This document shows, piece by piece, positions 11,367-27,482 of a stretch of DNA of 64,000 bases (the stretch's first letter is position 1; each line of letters opens with the position of its first letter). This DNA is from Phlebopus portentosus (taxonomy: Eukaryota; Basidiomycota; Agaricomycetes; Boletales; Boletinellaceae), in contig JAYXKI010000001.1 of assembly GCA_037892935.1 (NCBI GenBank), positions 62,001 to 126,000 on the forward strand, in the 5' to 3' direction. Under the pieces are notes generated by a model. The model had not been told where the DNA came from, did not search any database, and was given only the letters and a program-made list of their open reading frames with translations. Both the position numbers and the translations under genes were made by a program.

Positions 11367-13080
11367 TCATAATTGCAGTTCCTCACCCCTAGCCTCCACT
11401 TCAGTAACGACGATGACATTAGGTGGAACTGACTTCTCGAGATCGCCAGTCCCGGGCAAATCCAGTTCATCTGTTGCCCGAACCACGTTGCCACGAATTA
11501 CTTCGAACAGTGGTTTGATCCTCTTCTCGATGTCTACAGTCCTTCCGGCAGCCTGGGCTTCCTTCCTTGGAGATGATGGACGAAAGTACGGTTGCGCGAG
11601 CCAGTGCGGTAAAACTCGTAATCTGGTTCCCTCGCCGACCTTCACGAGGTCCCCAAGCTGAATCTCTCCTTTTCTTGCGCTTTCTATTTCAGGAGCGACG
11701 CGCGACTCAATCTCCCGTATAATCGCCTCGTAGTCATCAAGCAACATAGTCATACCCTTCTTCACTCCGACCATACCCAACTTCGCACGCAGGTCCGTGT
11801 GGACGCAAAGCGAGGGTCGAAGAAGCTTGAATAGATGGCCCTTTATTGCACTGTGATGCGTTGGAGTCCGGAGTGCTCGTATGATGTTTAGATATTCGAA
11901 TGCGAGTGTCGTACCAGGAAAATAAAAGCCTGAATCGCTGGGTAATGTAAAGAATACAGATGAAGGGTGGGGATTGGAAATTGCTAAGGGGTCGTAGGAA
12001 GGACTCGAGAAAGAGTTGATACTGGCGGCACTGAGTAGCACAGTAGGATTGTACAAATTACCTTCTGCAGTCATGACAGCGTCCACTCCCGTGATGCTCA
12101 AACATCGTTGAATGTCATCGTGGAACAGTATGTTCCCGTTTGCGAAAACGGGGACAGAAACTGCTGCCTTGACGGCACGGATTTTGTCCCAGTCTGCAAG
12201 TCCCTGAAAATCATCGTTAGACACAAAATGAGTACATAGACAGCTTTGACATACAGTGTTTTGTCCCCGTTGCTCACGAGTGCGGCCATGGCATGTCAAG
12301 ATCTGTGCACCAGCCTGTTCCATCATTTTCGCGTATTCCACCGTCTTCTCCACTGATGGGAATACCCGAAACTTCGCCGTGACGGGTATCGACAAGTTTT
12401 CATGCAGCGTATTGACTCAAAATACAACATGAGAAGAAGAAAGTTGACAGAAGTGATGGACATACTCAGTCGGTAAACCAACTCCCAATCATCCTGCAAG
12501 TAACATCCATAGTGACCTCTTCTCGCGATATCTTGCGGGCATCCGAAGTTGATATCCACGGCATCACAATGCGCTTCCACTAGCCTTGCAGCTTTCAGGA
12601 GCTGGTCTGGGTCATTTCCGGCGAACTGGACAATGAGGGGCCGATCGAGAGGGCCGCCCTCTTCGCCGTGAATCATATTAAAGGCTTGATCTCTGTAGGC
12701 TTTATTCTTGCCCTCCGCAAACATCTGGGACTGGATTCACATAATGGCTCGCAACAAATAACTGAGTGGCGTACTTTTGCATTGATCATCGGTGTATATA
12801 CGAGCTAGACAACCTTTCAGATATTCGCTGGCTTCATCAGTAGAGACCACCTGTACAACACTCACCTGAGCTCCGTATCGTCGAGATAGGATTCTCCACG
12901 GCTGAGAATACTCCCGCGTAAGGGATGAAGAAGCAATGAAAGCAATGCGCTTACAAGCTCGCTCTGGTCTACCATCGGTGCAACTACATACTTCGGACTT
13001 CCAAGCACATCTCTGTACAAATCATTACTGCAAAGTTTTCGTCGCTTCGAGCGATGCTCGTCGGATAAGACTCCGGGCAT
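11367..13080 (-). CDS. DUS1: tRNA-dihydrouridine(16/17) synthase DUS1
   Basis: Six exons (13080-12955, 12901-12866, 12804-12775, 12730-12466, 12415-12255, 12203-11367) total 1455 nt, 484 residues. The protein reduces uridine to dihydrouridine in the tRNA D-loop using FMN and NADPH. Landmarks include [47 protein letters not shown], the active-site region [19 protein letters not shown] with its cysteine, HGRTREQRG, and PVFANGNI. Exons 2 and 3 are only 36 and 30 nt; without them the frame and the conserved N-terminal motifs would be lost. The C-terminal 150 residues after the catalytic barrel are typical of fungal Dus1. It is slightly longer than yeast Dus1 because of an insert around [14 protein letters not shown]. 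Confidence 0.93.
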
Positions 13081-13477
13081 TGTCCCAGGTCCCAGGAGAC
13101 GCTGGAAAATGTTGAGGCGCCGCAATGAAGTGAGCGAGGAAATCGTGGCGACGAGTATGAAGTAAAGCAATGAAGCATTACAAAAATTGTCTAACCAATT
13201 TTGAAAGGATACAAATTCTCACGCGCTTTCACTGAAATTCCCCAAGCATGAAAAAAAAATCGTGATAATTCATAAGCTCGTATTACAATATTGTCTATCT
13301 GTACTTGCGAACCTAATTGTGCAAGAGTGTATGTCAGTCCGAGGTAAATAGAATCTAGCAAATAAATAGCATAAAAGTGAATAATCAAATGAGATAGCGA
13401 TCCACTCGAGATTAATCCGCAAAAAAGCGAAAGCATGATAAATATGCAGATCCAAGCCAGATCATGCGGACAAGGCG
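13081..13477. other. Intergenic, DUS1 upstream region
   Basis: AT-rich stretch between DUS1 and the stop codon of the DUF6533 gene on the same strand. No gene or element recognised. Confidence 0.5.
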
Positions 13478-15482
13478 TTATACAGCATCAGAGCCCGAGG
13501 CCGATGTCTCAGTAATTGTGGGAAGAGCAAAAGAGATGACCGTGGGTTTAGCTTTGGCGTCCTTCTTCTCGAGTTCTTCCTCGTCAAGCTGAGTAGTGAC
13601 TTGCGTTGTTCGGAAATAGTCCGACGGCTCGATGCCAGTCGTCATAGTGCTCGTCTCAGGACCTTTTCCTCGCTTCAGGAAACGACGGGGAGAGAAGCGT
13701 AGACCCGATAAGCGCGCCATTTCGACTTCCGTGTCGTTCACTCCTGTGTCCGTGTAGGCCAAGCTGCGGAGGTTCAAGAGCATGCGAGAGCCCTGATAAT
13801 TTCTGCATGAGTTTCGAGAAATCGAAGAAAAGGGGTGGTCGAGACATACTGCTATACACCCAGCTGTATTCACGGGAGTGACGAAGAGACTCGATAGGAA
13901 AGGCGGTGCATATTCAAAGACGAAAAGGTTCACAAAAAGCAGTGCAAATACACTACAGGAATGAAGCCGGCTTATATTAGTCTATATCCAGTTGGCGGTG
14001 GTTGGGGGGGGGCGCACACAGCAAAATATACTGTTGAATCTCGAGCCATGAGGATCAAGGCCGGCGGAACGCCCATATTATCGCGAGACCAAACGATTAC
14101 TCGCCACACGACCAAAACAAATAACGTGCCTGATGCATTCAATGCCATGCCCATCAATGATGATTGACATATCAACTGCGGTAATCACCTACTTTCTATT
14201 ATGGTTGGCGCAATCCAATACCCGGCGATAATACTCGGCACACTGGCCGCGTAGCACCCAGGAAGAGCGCTGAAATCTTGCACGACTTTGTGAATTTTAG
14301 TAAACAATTGCAGGAAATGAGCCAGGTTTTCACGTACTAAGGACTTCTTCTCCCACGTAATCCTTGATGGTCAAACCAACCAGGGTGATGATGCCACCTG
14401 ATGGATATCAGCCAAAGCTTCGATGGAGACGAGCTAAAGACAGCTCACCTACGTATAAGAAACTAGCGACAGTCATGACCGGCTGGTCCAAATGTTAGAA
14501 TTACAAGCAGTTGACGCGAAATGCGTGTACGAACAATGTTATCTCGATCTTAGCAGTAAGTCAGCACTACCTACGATAAAATCTTCGAATGTGCACAACT
14601 TACAAAGCGCTATCACCCTAGAAAGCAGTATTCCTGGAGACTTGTTAAGCGAGCATTAGTCTAGAGCTGAGAGGTCTGCTGACCTTCCACCACGAAGTTG
14701 GTGACGGTGATGACACTGAACTAGCCTATGAGCATTTTCACGAAATAATTTATGCAACAAAGGAGAGCTTACACGACCAGCCACCGTAAGTAAAATACGC
14801 AGCTGCGAGTATGTGGTCGATTTCTTATTAATTTGTATAATATCCACAGTACCAAGGCACGTACAACTTTTGGCAATCGTAGATCAGTTTTCACGAAAAT
14901 TCAGAAGGAACAAGAGCTTACGCCGGGTGAAAGATGATTCCTCGTGGAGGCTGTGGTGACGTGCTATTTTAGCTTGCTTTCCCAGAAGGTAGCTTTAACA
15001 GACTTGCCTATTCCATTAAAGCTGAATTATATCGTCAGTAAAGTCCGAGAATATCGGAATTCTTTGACATACACAAGCATTGGAAGAACGACATATCGAT
15101 TGAGGAAGAAGAGGACTTTTGGAACAGACAACCGGGTGCTATTGACCAATAATTCATGTTGCTTAGCGTTTCCCTCGGCACGAACATAAGGTAAGGCAAG
15201 ATACTCACGGCCACATGCGCCGAATCTACAACGTGGAACAAATGGTCAAATACTTCCGCTTCAGATCGGAACGTTTTCTCAAGGCCGCAGCAGCCTTACC
15301 TCCTCGCCCACAGTGATCCAGTAATCGTACAAAACAGTTGTGGCACAGACAGCTAAACCACATCTAACGTTAGCATCATCATCATCATCATCATCATCAT
15401 CAGGCAAACGAAGTTAGCGCAATGCACCAGTTACATAAGCCACGGCGTAGGACTGCCGGGCCATCTCGAGTTGGTCCGACAT
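13478..15482 (-). CDS. DUF6533 multi-pass membrane protein, copy a
   Basis: Start MSDQLEMARQSYAVAYVT at 15482; exon 1 is 15482-15428. Following exons encode VLYDYWITVGEE, IRRMWPTRLSVPKVLFFLNR and YVVLPMLV, the signature of the DUF6533 domain of mushroom seven-helix-like proteins. Later exons carry VITVTNFVVEG, LVVWRVIVWSRDNMGVPPAL and the terminal cytosolic tail from RMLLNLRSLAYTDTG to SGSDAV, ending at 13478. Middle exons are small and I placed them only roughly. Function of the family is unknown; it is predicted to sit in a membrane with about seven helices. Intron 1 (15427-15353) contains a (GAT)9 microsatellite. It is a paralogue of the tandem pair at 35.9-40.0 kb, with the same intron positions. 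Confidence 0.75.
15375..15401. repeat. (ATC)9 microsatellite in an intron
   Basis: Nine uninterrupted ATC units lying in intron 1 of DUF6533 copy a, near its 3' splice site. Confidence 0.9.
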
Positions 15483-15966
15483 GTCATGGACATGAAAGAG
15501 GATGATGGTGGTGGTACTAGCGTGAAGAGCTGATATGTGGAGGGGCAGGAGCAGTCGGGTTTGAACATCAGATTATATAGCCTCGGAAAGACTGCATAGA
15601 GATAACGTCGATTTGTTTATCCCCGCGCCCCGTTATTGCCCCGTTTAAACTCTAAATCTATCGAGGGCGCTGGCATGCACCTGTAGCGCCTGTGCGTCTC
15701 TCCACTTCCCATACCATTTGCAGAAGTATTGAAGGGAGGCCGAGATCTGGAGAAAGTTCAATATTGCTCTTTGTGATGGACAGGCCCTAGGTACCAAATT
15801 CTTTGATGATGTTTACGCTCATGTTCGGCTTGACCCGAAGGATCCGTTTCGTCCTTCGTCTTTCTGACTTGGTTCTTGCCAAGCAATCTCAGCTGCTATA
15901 TAACCTCAGTTCACCACCATATACTTCAGACAGCTCAGTCGAACAAACTAATCCATAGCTTTCAAC
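15483..15966. other. Divergent promoter region, DUF6533 copy a and cupin gene
   Basis: Shared upstream region of two genes pointing away from each other. A TATATAA box for the cupin gene lies at 15897. No coding signal. Confidence 0.6.
15897..15903 (+). promoter_or_regulatory. TATA box of cupin gene
   Basis: TATATAA, 64 nt upstream of the ATG at 15967. Confidence 0.5.
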
Positions 15967-16680
15967 ATGGACAACTACCCATCTGGGAATAAGGAGCTCA
16001 TAAAATCCCTCTCGCTCATAAAGCATTCGGAAGGCGGCTATTTCTATGAAACGGACCGCCAGGAACTGACAATACCGTCTCCCTTTGCTGGCAAGTTTGG
16101 ATGCTCAGGCTTCTCCTTTTTGAGCTCGATGCTAACTCCATATCCCAGATAATCAGGCTCGCAGTCTTGCGACGTCAATCTTCTACCTTCTGACTCATGA
16201 CGATCCGACTGGTGTAATTCACATGAACAAGTCCGTCGTATGTTTATGCTAGTGCATATCTATCTATCTGAATTTGCCTGATGCTGCGCCGTCCTCCTAT
16301 CTGTCCAATAGACATACCATGTGCTCCATCAGGGCCGCGCAGAGTACACCCTCATCACTCCGGGCGTGGCCGGGAAACCTCCCACAATCGAGAAGAAGGT
16401 GATGGGACCAAACGCCGCTGCGGGCGAACTTCGCATGTTGTTCGTCGGTACCGGAATTTGGAAGATGTCGCGTCTCTTGCCTGAAGACCTTGCCCTCGGC
16501 ATAACTCCCGAGAAGGCCGACAAGGTTGGATGCCTTATCCACGAAATCGTCGTTCCTGGATTCCACTGGGAAGACCATCAGTTCCTTACCAAGGAGAAGC
16601 TCGATGCGCTATTCGAAGGAGGTCCAGACAAAGAGGAAAAGATCAAGTTGCTTGCCTCGCATGTCAAGAAGTCCGGATAA
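15967..16680 (+). CDS. Cupin_5 / DUF985 family protein
   Basis: Three exons (15967-16090, 16149-16234, 16312-16680) give 192 residues. The first intron starts with GC rather than GT (GCTG|GCAAGT). The protein starts MDNYPSGNKELIKSLSLIKH and has the family features: SEGGYFYETDRQ, SLATSIFYLLTHDDPTGVIH, TYHVLHQGRAEYTLITPG, and the C-terminal FHWEDHQFLTKEKL. Relatives (yeast YML079W, bacterial DUF985 proteins) are small jelly-roll cupins with no established reaction. Length is normal. No signal peptide, so probably cytosolic. Confidence 0.88.
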
Positions 16681-17774
16681 AGACATGCAGGAAGATTTAC
16701 TGATGCATCTTGTAAAGTGAATGTATCTACGATTTGAAGCTCTCAGTCCGTCTGTATTTCAGAGATGATCAACAAAGCGGCGTGCGTCTAGTTTCGCAGA
16801 ACTTTGCTGGACAGATCCGCAGTCCCATCTACCGTTTTGATACCTCAATATGTACCTATCATGCGTCAACACAGCACACAGGATAATGTGCTCGCGGTGT
16901 TCAACGGATTCCCTCTTGCATTAGCATATCCAGCGGTCTTCCAAAGTCGCTTAAGCTTTCCATTCATTCGTAGGATTACCTTAAATCCGATTCAAATGGA
17001 GGCATGCAGCAAGCAACCTTCTTCGAATATAACTAGCAGTCATGCGGCGCTTCGAATGTAGAAGGAAGATACAGAAGCTTGTGAAGTCAGTTTTTGATAT
17101 CAAGGTCAGATGCCCGACCAGCAATGAAACAAGGAAGGTACCTAGGTTACGCTGCGGGTGAAGTGACGAGAACGCCGCTGAGCACAGTAAACGCCGCTTG
17201 TCTGATGATCGAGAAGCGGTGGAAATGCCAGTGGCCGCTATTGCACTGGCGTCAGAAGAAATCTTCGCCCAGTTTCCCCGCGACGTCTCGGACAGATCCA
17301 CCTAAAAGGAAGAACCAAAATTGCATCCAGAGAATATGATAGATGCACGAAAATGTTTGATACAAAACCTGTCTTCTTGAATATCCATAAGGAAATCCAT
17401 AAGGAAATCCAGTAGCAACGAAGACAGCCTTGTTCAGCCAGACAAAGATTCGCTAAGCCACGTATGCATACCGACATACCAGAAGCTACTTGTATGTGAG
17501 TCACCATTTCCTCACTTATCTGCAAGCGCGTGCTGAGGACGTAGAACCTGGGATTCGAGAAAAGAACATACAACGGGTTAACCAAGTGGCACGGACGGCA
17601 AGTTAGTTGAGAAGGAATGGGCCATGTATAGCTTTACTCAGCAGTTATTACGTAATGACAATCACGTATCACGAATTTCTTTTTCGTTATGATTCTATAC
17701 CATTCCATCCACACCCACATCTGCGCTTGAGGTCCAGATGAGTGGAGTCGACCTGGAACATTTTCGCTCCATTT
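16681..17774. other. Region between cupin and TEL2 genes
   Basis: It holds a possible minus-strand gene remnant (listed separately). The TEL2 promoter must lie in the last part; no clear TATA box was seen. Confidence 0.4.
16981..17585 (-). pseudogene. Possible unidentified gene or remnant
   Basis: On the minus strand, exon-like pieces can be joined over two plausible introns: a first piece with VLSTRLQISEEMVTHIQVAS, a second with RIFVWLNKAVFVATGFPYG, a third with VDLSETSRGNWAKISSDAS. No ATG starts the first piece in frame, and the 3' end is unclear. The middle piece contains a 12-nt tandem duplication (ATAAGGAAATCC at about 17388-17411 on plus). I do not recognise a family. It may be a decaying gene or a gene whose first exon I could not find. 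Confidence 0.25.
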
Positions 17775-20700
17775 ATGTCGCCAGATAGCAGAAAGGATGC
17801 CTCGGTGCAGATTCGCGAGATGATTGCCCGCCTTCAGTCGCCCGTTTCGGACATTTCTGAACTTTTATCCTTGCTTTCTGGACCTCTGGATATAATTGGG
17901 CTACTACCACCTGTATTCAGGAAGTTCAGCAATAGCGATCTATCGTCAGCAGTAAGGGATGTTTTCCAAATCGCTAAACACATTCCTCCGATACAGAACG
18001 CGATACTGGAAAGTATCGCTCCGACGTGGGAGAAGACTCTGCAAGAACAGGGTTACAATTCCATACTCTACCAGTACTTCTCTCCTGACACATTCTCCTC
18101 GTCATTCCGAGCTAGTGGAGATGTCGCGCTGCTGGCATATACATATGTCCTATCACTGCCCCTTACGCAGTTCTCTGTCGAAGTTCTACAGAGACTTGCT
18201 CGTCAATATCCGATAGATCGCCTACATTCGGTTGTTTATTCTCGAGGCTCTTCGGTTCCTCCTCACAAAAAGAGTCTTACTTGGGAAGAAGTAGTTCAAT
18301 GTGTTGTCTCTCTACCAGTGAAGGTGGCCAACAAGAGCGATGTGCTAGAGATTCCTCCGGGACTGGAGCCCCGCGAGTATTATAGCTCGCTATGTACGCG
18401 ATTCGAGATCCTCGTCGCGTCCTTCGATTTGCCTCTAGATTCTGGTGAGATCCTTCTCTCATGGTTCTTTCTTTTTGACAGACTTATGATCCTCAGAAAT
18501 TATTTCGTCGATGTCCTTTCTGCTGACGAAGCTAGTAAACGTCGGCTTATTTCCGAGTACAACGTCGCTCTCCCCGTCTCAGACAAGTTTTCCTTCCGTC
18601 ACGCTCTCTACCATCAGGTCCCACATCGCGTCTTTCTCAGGTGGGACCCAGGAAGCTACATATGCGTTTGGAGAGACGTGTTTGCGTCACTGCCCATGAG
18701 TCTATTCTGCAAAGCCCTTGCTTCTTTCGTTGCACATCTGACGGAGTTGCCGGATGATTTGGACTCATCTAACGAGTCCAGAAGTCTGTTAAAAGAGAGG
18801 CCTTGTTGCTTTCGAGGATCCTTGGTAATTTAGAGGGAGAAGAAGACGAGAAGTGGCTTTCTATCTCATCTACGTTCCTCGTACGGTCGTGGAGCATAGC
18901 GAAGGCGAGAATCTTGGTCTGCTGGGCGACTATTAGCGACGAGGAAGGTACCCTACTTCAATGTTTTGGGAGATCTCATGACATACTAGTGCTGATTGTT
19001 CTGACAGCTATTCCGCCACATGCAAGGGATACGTTAATAAACCAAATTATGGAAGTCTGGTCATCAGAAGAACATATCAAGCATTCACTTCTCTCGCACC
19101 ACCAATGTATGTTCATATTGAGGCTACTTTACAGCGAACTCAAAACTATCCTCGTTATAGATCTGACAACAGCTCTTCTCCTTGCAATTCACTCACTACC
19201 GACTTCTCACCCAGCGATCCAATCGCTTGCTTTTTCTGGGGCCTTTATTGGAGCTGTCAGCCTGTATATATCGCATCTTGATCCTTGCGTACGTCGCTGT
19301 GGGATGCTCGCGGCTGAATTTCTAGCAGAACGCACGAACACGAAGCTTGATTTTAAGCAGTGGGAAGGTGAAGGCGAAGGTCGGGAATGGGCGCGTGCTG
19401 TTCGGACATTGGTGAAGAAACGCGATGCGGATGTCGAAGAGGCCGCTGCGGACGTTCTGAGGCTTGAACCAATGGATGTGGACGAACAGAGGATGGAGTC
19501 TCGTGGCGAGGAGCCTGTATCATCTTTCGTCGTTACGCGTGTCCAGCTTTCCGAAACTGCTCACGATTCGGATGACGACCTCGAAGGATATGCCGTTTCT
19601 CCTACTTCTTCTCGTTCCCCTTCACCCACGTCTTCCGAATTGGAGGAAATCGAAAGAGACCCAACAATCAATGTTGGAAAAAAAAAGACTCCGAGGCCCG
19701 TATACTTATTCGATCTCGCTCAGCTCATCACGAGTAGCAAGAAACCCGACGACCCTGAGAACGCCGACAGGATTCAGATGGCGCTGGATTGTGCAGAGGA
19801 ATTGATCCGAAGAAAGAAGAATTTTGGATTCGAACTCGGTGAGCATCGTTCCGTCAAACTTGACAACTGAACTGATTCATATTTGGGCAGAGGAAAACGC
19901 TGTAAATCTTGTTTACGTGTTTGTTGGACTGCAAAACAACTACGAGTTGGAAGGTTTTGATGAGAAACGACAAGCTGCTGTCCACGCTCTCGTCGCTTGT
20001 TGCCCAAGGAAAGCGGCACCGTAAGTACATTAGCGAACGAACGAGCGATATACGTCTAAATTTGATTTCAGTGCGATCATAGATGAATTCCTCAAAAATC
20101 AATACTCAACAGACCAACGATTCGTAATGCTCAACGCTCTTGCTCTCGGCGCACGCGAACTTGCGTCGCTGCCCATTCCGCCCCTTAAAGTCGCACCTGA
20201 ACGTACCGCTTTTCCAAGCAAGCAGCTTCCGCGAGCTCTTCATAAAAAGTACATTGCGTACGACGAAAGAAATGGTGGCCAGGTTCAGCGTATGCTTGAA
20301 GACATCAGTCAGAAAGCTATCGAGAGTGGGAAGAACGCTGCAGAGGCGAAGACTGCTCCCATCGTTCGTGAGCGCCAGCTTCGTATCAAGCAGCCCATGC
20401 GCATTGCGGAAGTTAGTCCCGGGGCACCGTACGTCCCGAAGGAAAGCAACTTCTCGGAGCTCGCTGCGGAGTATTTCATCGGACCACTTGTTGGCAAGTT
20501 CTGGCTTTTCCTGCGTGATGAACAAGAACGAGAAGCTAGAACTGTGCATCGGAAGACGGCGTATCGCGGTACGGGAACGGGTCTCATACTCAGTCCAATG
20601 GTCCTCGCGCATTTCCTCGGAACGGTTGCAGTCCTTATGCATGCAGCACGACATTCTCCGGCCTTCCTTGCCGTCTTGGCACCGGACACGCTGGAGCTGG

Positions 20701-21035
20701 CAGTAACTCTCGGAACTCGTCCAATGTCAGGTGCCGAGGAGGATAAAGAGCGCGAAGCGGCCGTGTTGACTGCAGCTCTGGAACTGGCTGTCGTCGTTCT
20801 GGATGGTTGTCTTGAGCTTGATGGAGGGAGGTCACTTTGTCTCGAACATTCTGCGCTCCTGCTGGGGTCAGGCGAGTGGGCCGGGGAAGTATTGGGCGCC
20901 CTAGAGCGAGGTCTACGCGTTCCCGGGGAAGGTGGAGCGCACGAGATGAAGTTGCGACGAGCAGCTGCGGGAGTAGTCTTAAAAGTCGATGAACTCACTG
21001 CACGTTGGAGACAGTCAATGATATCACTGTATTGA
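17775..21035 (+). CDS. TEL2: Telomere length regulation protein TEL2
   Basis: Starts MSPDSRKDASVQIREMIARL at 17775 and ends at 21035, roughly 1,000 residues over about six exons. Introns seen: 18445-18496; one near 18580-18655 with uncertain borders; a GTTGCC-donor intron near 18750-18802; one after FGFEL at about 19842-19890; one after RKAAP at about 20022-20071. Tel2 (human TELO2) is a helical-repeat scaffold of the TTT complex that helps Hsp90 mature PI3K-like kinases such as TOR, ATM and ATR. Recognition rests on the N-terminal SDISELLSLLSGPLDIIGLL, the acidic linker (VSPTSSRSPSPTSSELEE) and the conserved C-terminal block with RPVYLFDLAQLI, LSPMVLAHFLGTVAVLMHAA and FIGPLVGKFW. An ATG at 17738 in another frame stops after 16 codons and would act as a short upstream ORF. 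Confidence 0.88.
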
Positions 21036-21251
21036 AAACTGTGTGTCTAGGTACTTGTTGTTATTTTGCAAGTGTAGTCAGAAAATGTAATCGTGAGAAA
21101 GTTATGACCAACAACAATTCGAGGGATCGACTTGTGGCAAACTCTGACTTCGTCCATCACCTCAGCCCATAAACCATGAGTGTGAGTCTCGTTCATGCCA
21201 CGCGTCAGTTGGATACTCAAACACACCCAGCTCCTCGCAACGCCTCAACCA

Positions 21252-25518
<4,267 letters not shown>

Positions 25519-25854
25519 TTTCATACGCTTCAGCTTAGCTTTGCCTTTATAGATTGGTCTACGTTCCTTGTGTATTGACTAATATACTAGATTTTATATT
25601 GTACAAAAAAATTGATATGACTCTCAGTTAATAGAATGATCGGTATCATCCAGTGCTCAGAGATAAGGTTCAGACATTGTTCTTAAGTCTACTGCAGCTC
25701 AAGGCAATCGATTGGGGACCATTTAAACGAAATCACTTCATTGGCATATCAACCTTGCAAAGTGGGATTCTTGTTACTCTGAGACAGAAAGACGATGTGA
25801 CAAAGTCTCGGGATAATACATCATTCTCAACACTGTCACAAACGAGAGCAGTTA
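25519..25854. other. Convergent 3' region of ISWI and EI24-like genes
   Basis: Short non-coding gap between two converging genes; an AT-rich part at 25580-25640 could hold polyadenylation signals. Nothing else seen. Confidence 0.6.
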
Positions 25855-27269
25855 TTACAATTCCTTTTTCATGGCCGAATCCGGGTCTGCGTCTTGCCAG
25901 CCTCCGACCATCGGTCTGAGTTCTGTGTCTGGATTGGGGGTTGGCATGATAGGACTTAGTTGCCCAGACGCGAACTCGTGCTGGCGTTTTTCCAAGTCTG
26001 GGCACAAAAAGCAAATGGAGGCGATGAAATCATACGCGAGATAAGATGCTTACCATGAGCCCACATTGCCGCGCCGGCGCGGTTTGAGATCGAGAAAACT
26101 AAACCGACGATGGGTAGCCCTTCTAAAAGGGAAGCAGCAAAACCAAAAGCTAGCGACAGTGCACGATGAGCTCCTCTTGGACTTTCAGCCTCGAAGAATT
26201 CAGAGAAGCTTACAGATGTATTGTGGTTTACGCTCTTTCACGAAGATTGAGATTTGATCCTTTGTCATTTTCTTGGCCTCAAAGTACTATAGGCTCACGG
26301 TAATCAGTGTGTAGACAAGTAAAGGATGGGCCGAGAATACGCACCCGACGGTGCAAATGTCGTGCTGCCCCGACTGCCTTCAGGTATGCCCCTACGGCAA
26401 TACCAACAAAGGGATAGAAGTTTAGAGGGAGAAGAACAGCTAGGAAGCACATCGTCAACGCCACACCTGTGCAACCTCAGTCTCACTAAGAGCTAGCCTC
26501 ACCTCTTCGAATAAAAAACCTCCCAATGAAACTCCCCGCAAAGCTCTCCCACGTCGACTCTCCTTTCTGACGGAGATTAGGAGGAACTGCGAATTCCTCC
26601 ACATATGGTCCCCAGAACTCTGGCCCCTTACCGCGAGATCGGACGGTGTGGTCCCATGCTCTGTCCCGGGCGATTCGCAGGTTTTTAGCCAGGAAAACTC
26701 GGATGATGTAGGTTATCTGGTCGGAAAGGAAAAGGAGTGTCGCGTCTGGGCAGAGATGTCATTAATATACATGACTGAATAGAACGTTGCTCTTACAGGT
26801 TGTGATGCTGAACGGTAACTGATATCCGAAGAGCGTGTCGTTGGAAAGACCTGTCACACGAGGAGAGCTGACGCAGAACTCATCAATGCAAACGTAAAGA
26901 CATAGATGCGTATGCGCACACTCACTTTCGGAGAAATATTTCGACGAACTTGCGCTGGACATTGAATGTGAACGCAGCCTGCAATCCCCGCAAGGTAGGA
27001 TATGCGATGTCAATGACTTCTTTGGCGTGTGCTCAAATAAATTCAAGGAGCAGTTTACACACCCAGCCTAATCCGACGACGGCGCCCCGGACGAAACCAT
27101 GTTTACACTTCTCCCAAGTAGGGACGTAGAGGTTCTTGTCAGTGAGAAGTCTATATGCTCCGACGACTACATAGATTGGAGGGAAAGCAAGTCGCTCGTT
27201 GCGCACGGTTCGCGAGATGTCTGTATTTGTTGGATCATGTTGAGAAGTGCCAATGGTGTTGGTAGACAT
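25855..27269 (-). CDS. EI24 / RRT8-like multi-pass membrane protein
   Basis: Begins MSTNTIGTSQHDPTNTDISR at 27269 (exon 1 27269-27063) and ends AMKKEL at 25855, with about seven exons. Features in order: VRNERLAFPPIYVVVGAYRL, GFVRGAVVGLGW (helix), NVQRKFVEIFLR, LPFSITTYATLLFLSDQI, GKGPEFWGPYVEEFAVPP, GVALTMCFLAVLLPLNFYPF (helix), VGIAVGAYLKAVGAARHLH, FGFAASLLEGLPIVGLVFSI (helix), and a soluble tail WAHDLEKRQHEFASGQ. The pattern with GLPIVGLVF and AAMWAHDLE resembles fungal EI24-domain proteins (yeast Rrt8/Lds outer spore wall group). These localise to ER, lipid droplets or spore membranes; the exact role is unclear. Family assignment is from memory of motifs, moderate certainty. Confidence 0.65.
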
Positions 27270-27482
27270 GAGGTAACGAAGAAAGTGCTGAAAGGCGCGC
27301 GTCTAGGCGCTCGTGACGCACGGTCACGAGCGTCGCGTCAGCAAAAGAAAGTATTAGATCTCGATTTCGCAGGTGGAAATTTTTTTATCAATGCTTTTCA
27401 CAATCCCGGTAAATAACTATGAGAAAATTACTTTTGTGGAAGTAATATAGTGACAAGAACGAGGTATAATCGCATGGATAAA

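Noticed and set aside
12851..12866. 15-nt intron after YGAQ in DUS1
   Set aside because: Too short; using the later CTAG acceptor gives a normal 61-nt intron and the conserved VYTPMINAK.
20309..20998. Long minus-strand ORF of 229 codons
   Set aside because: Shadow of the TEL2 coding strand in GC-rich codons; Ser/Arg-rich, no motif.
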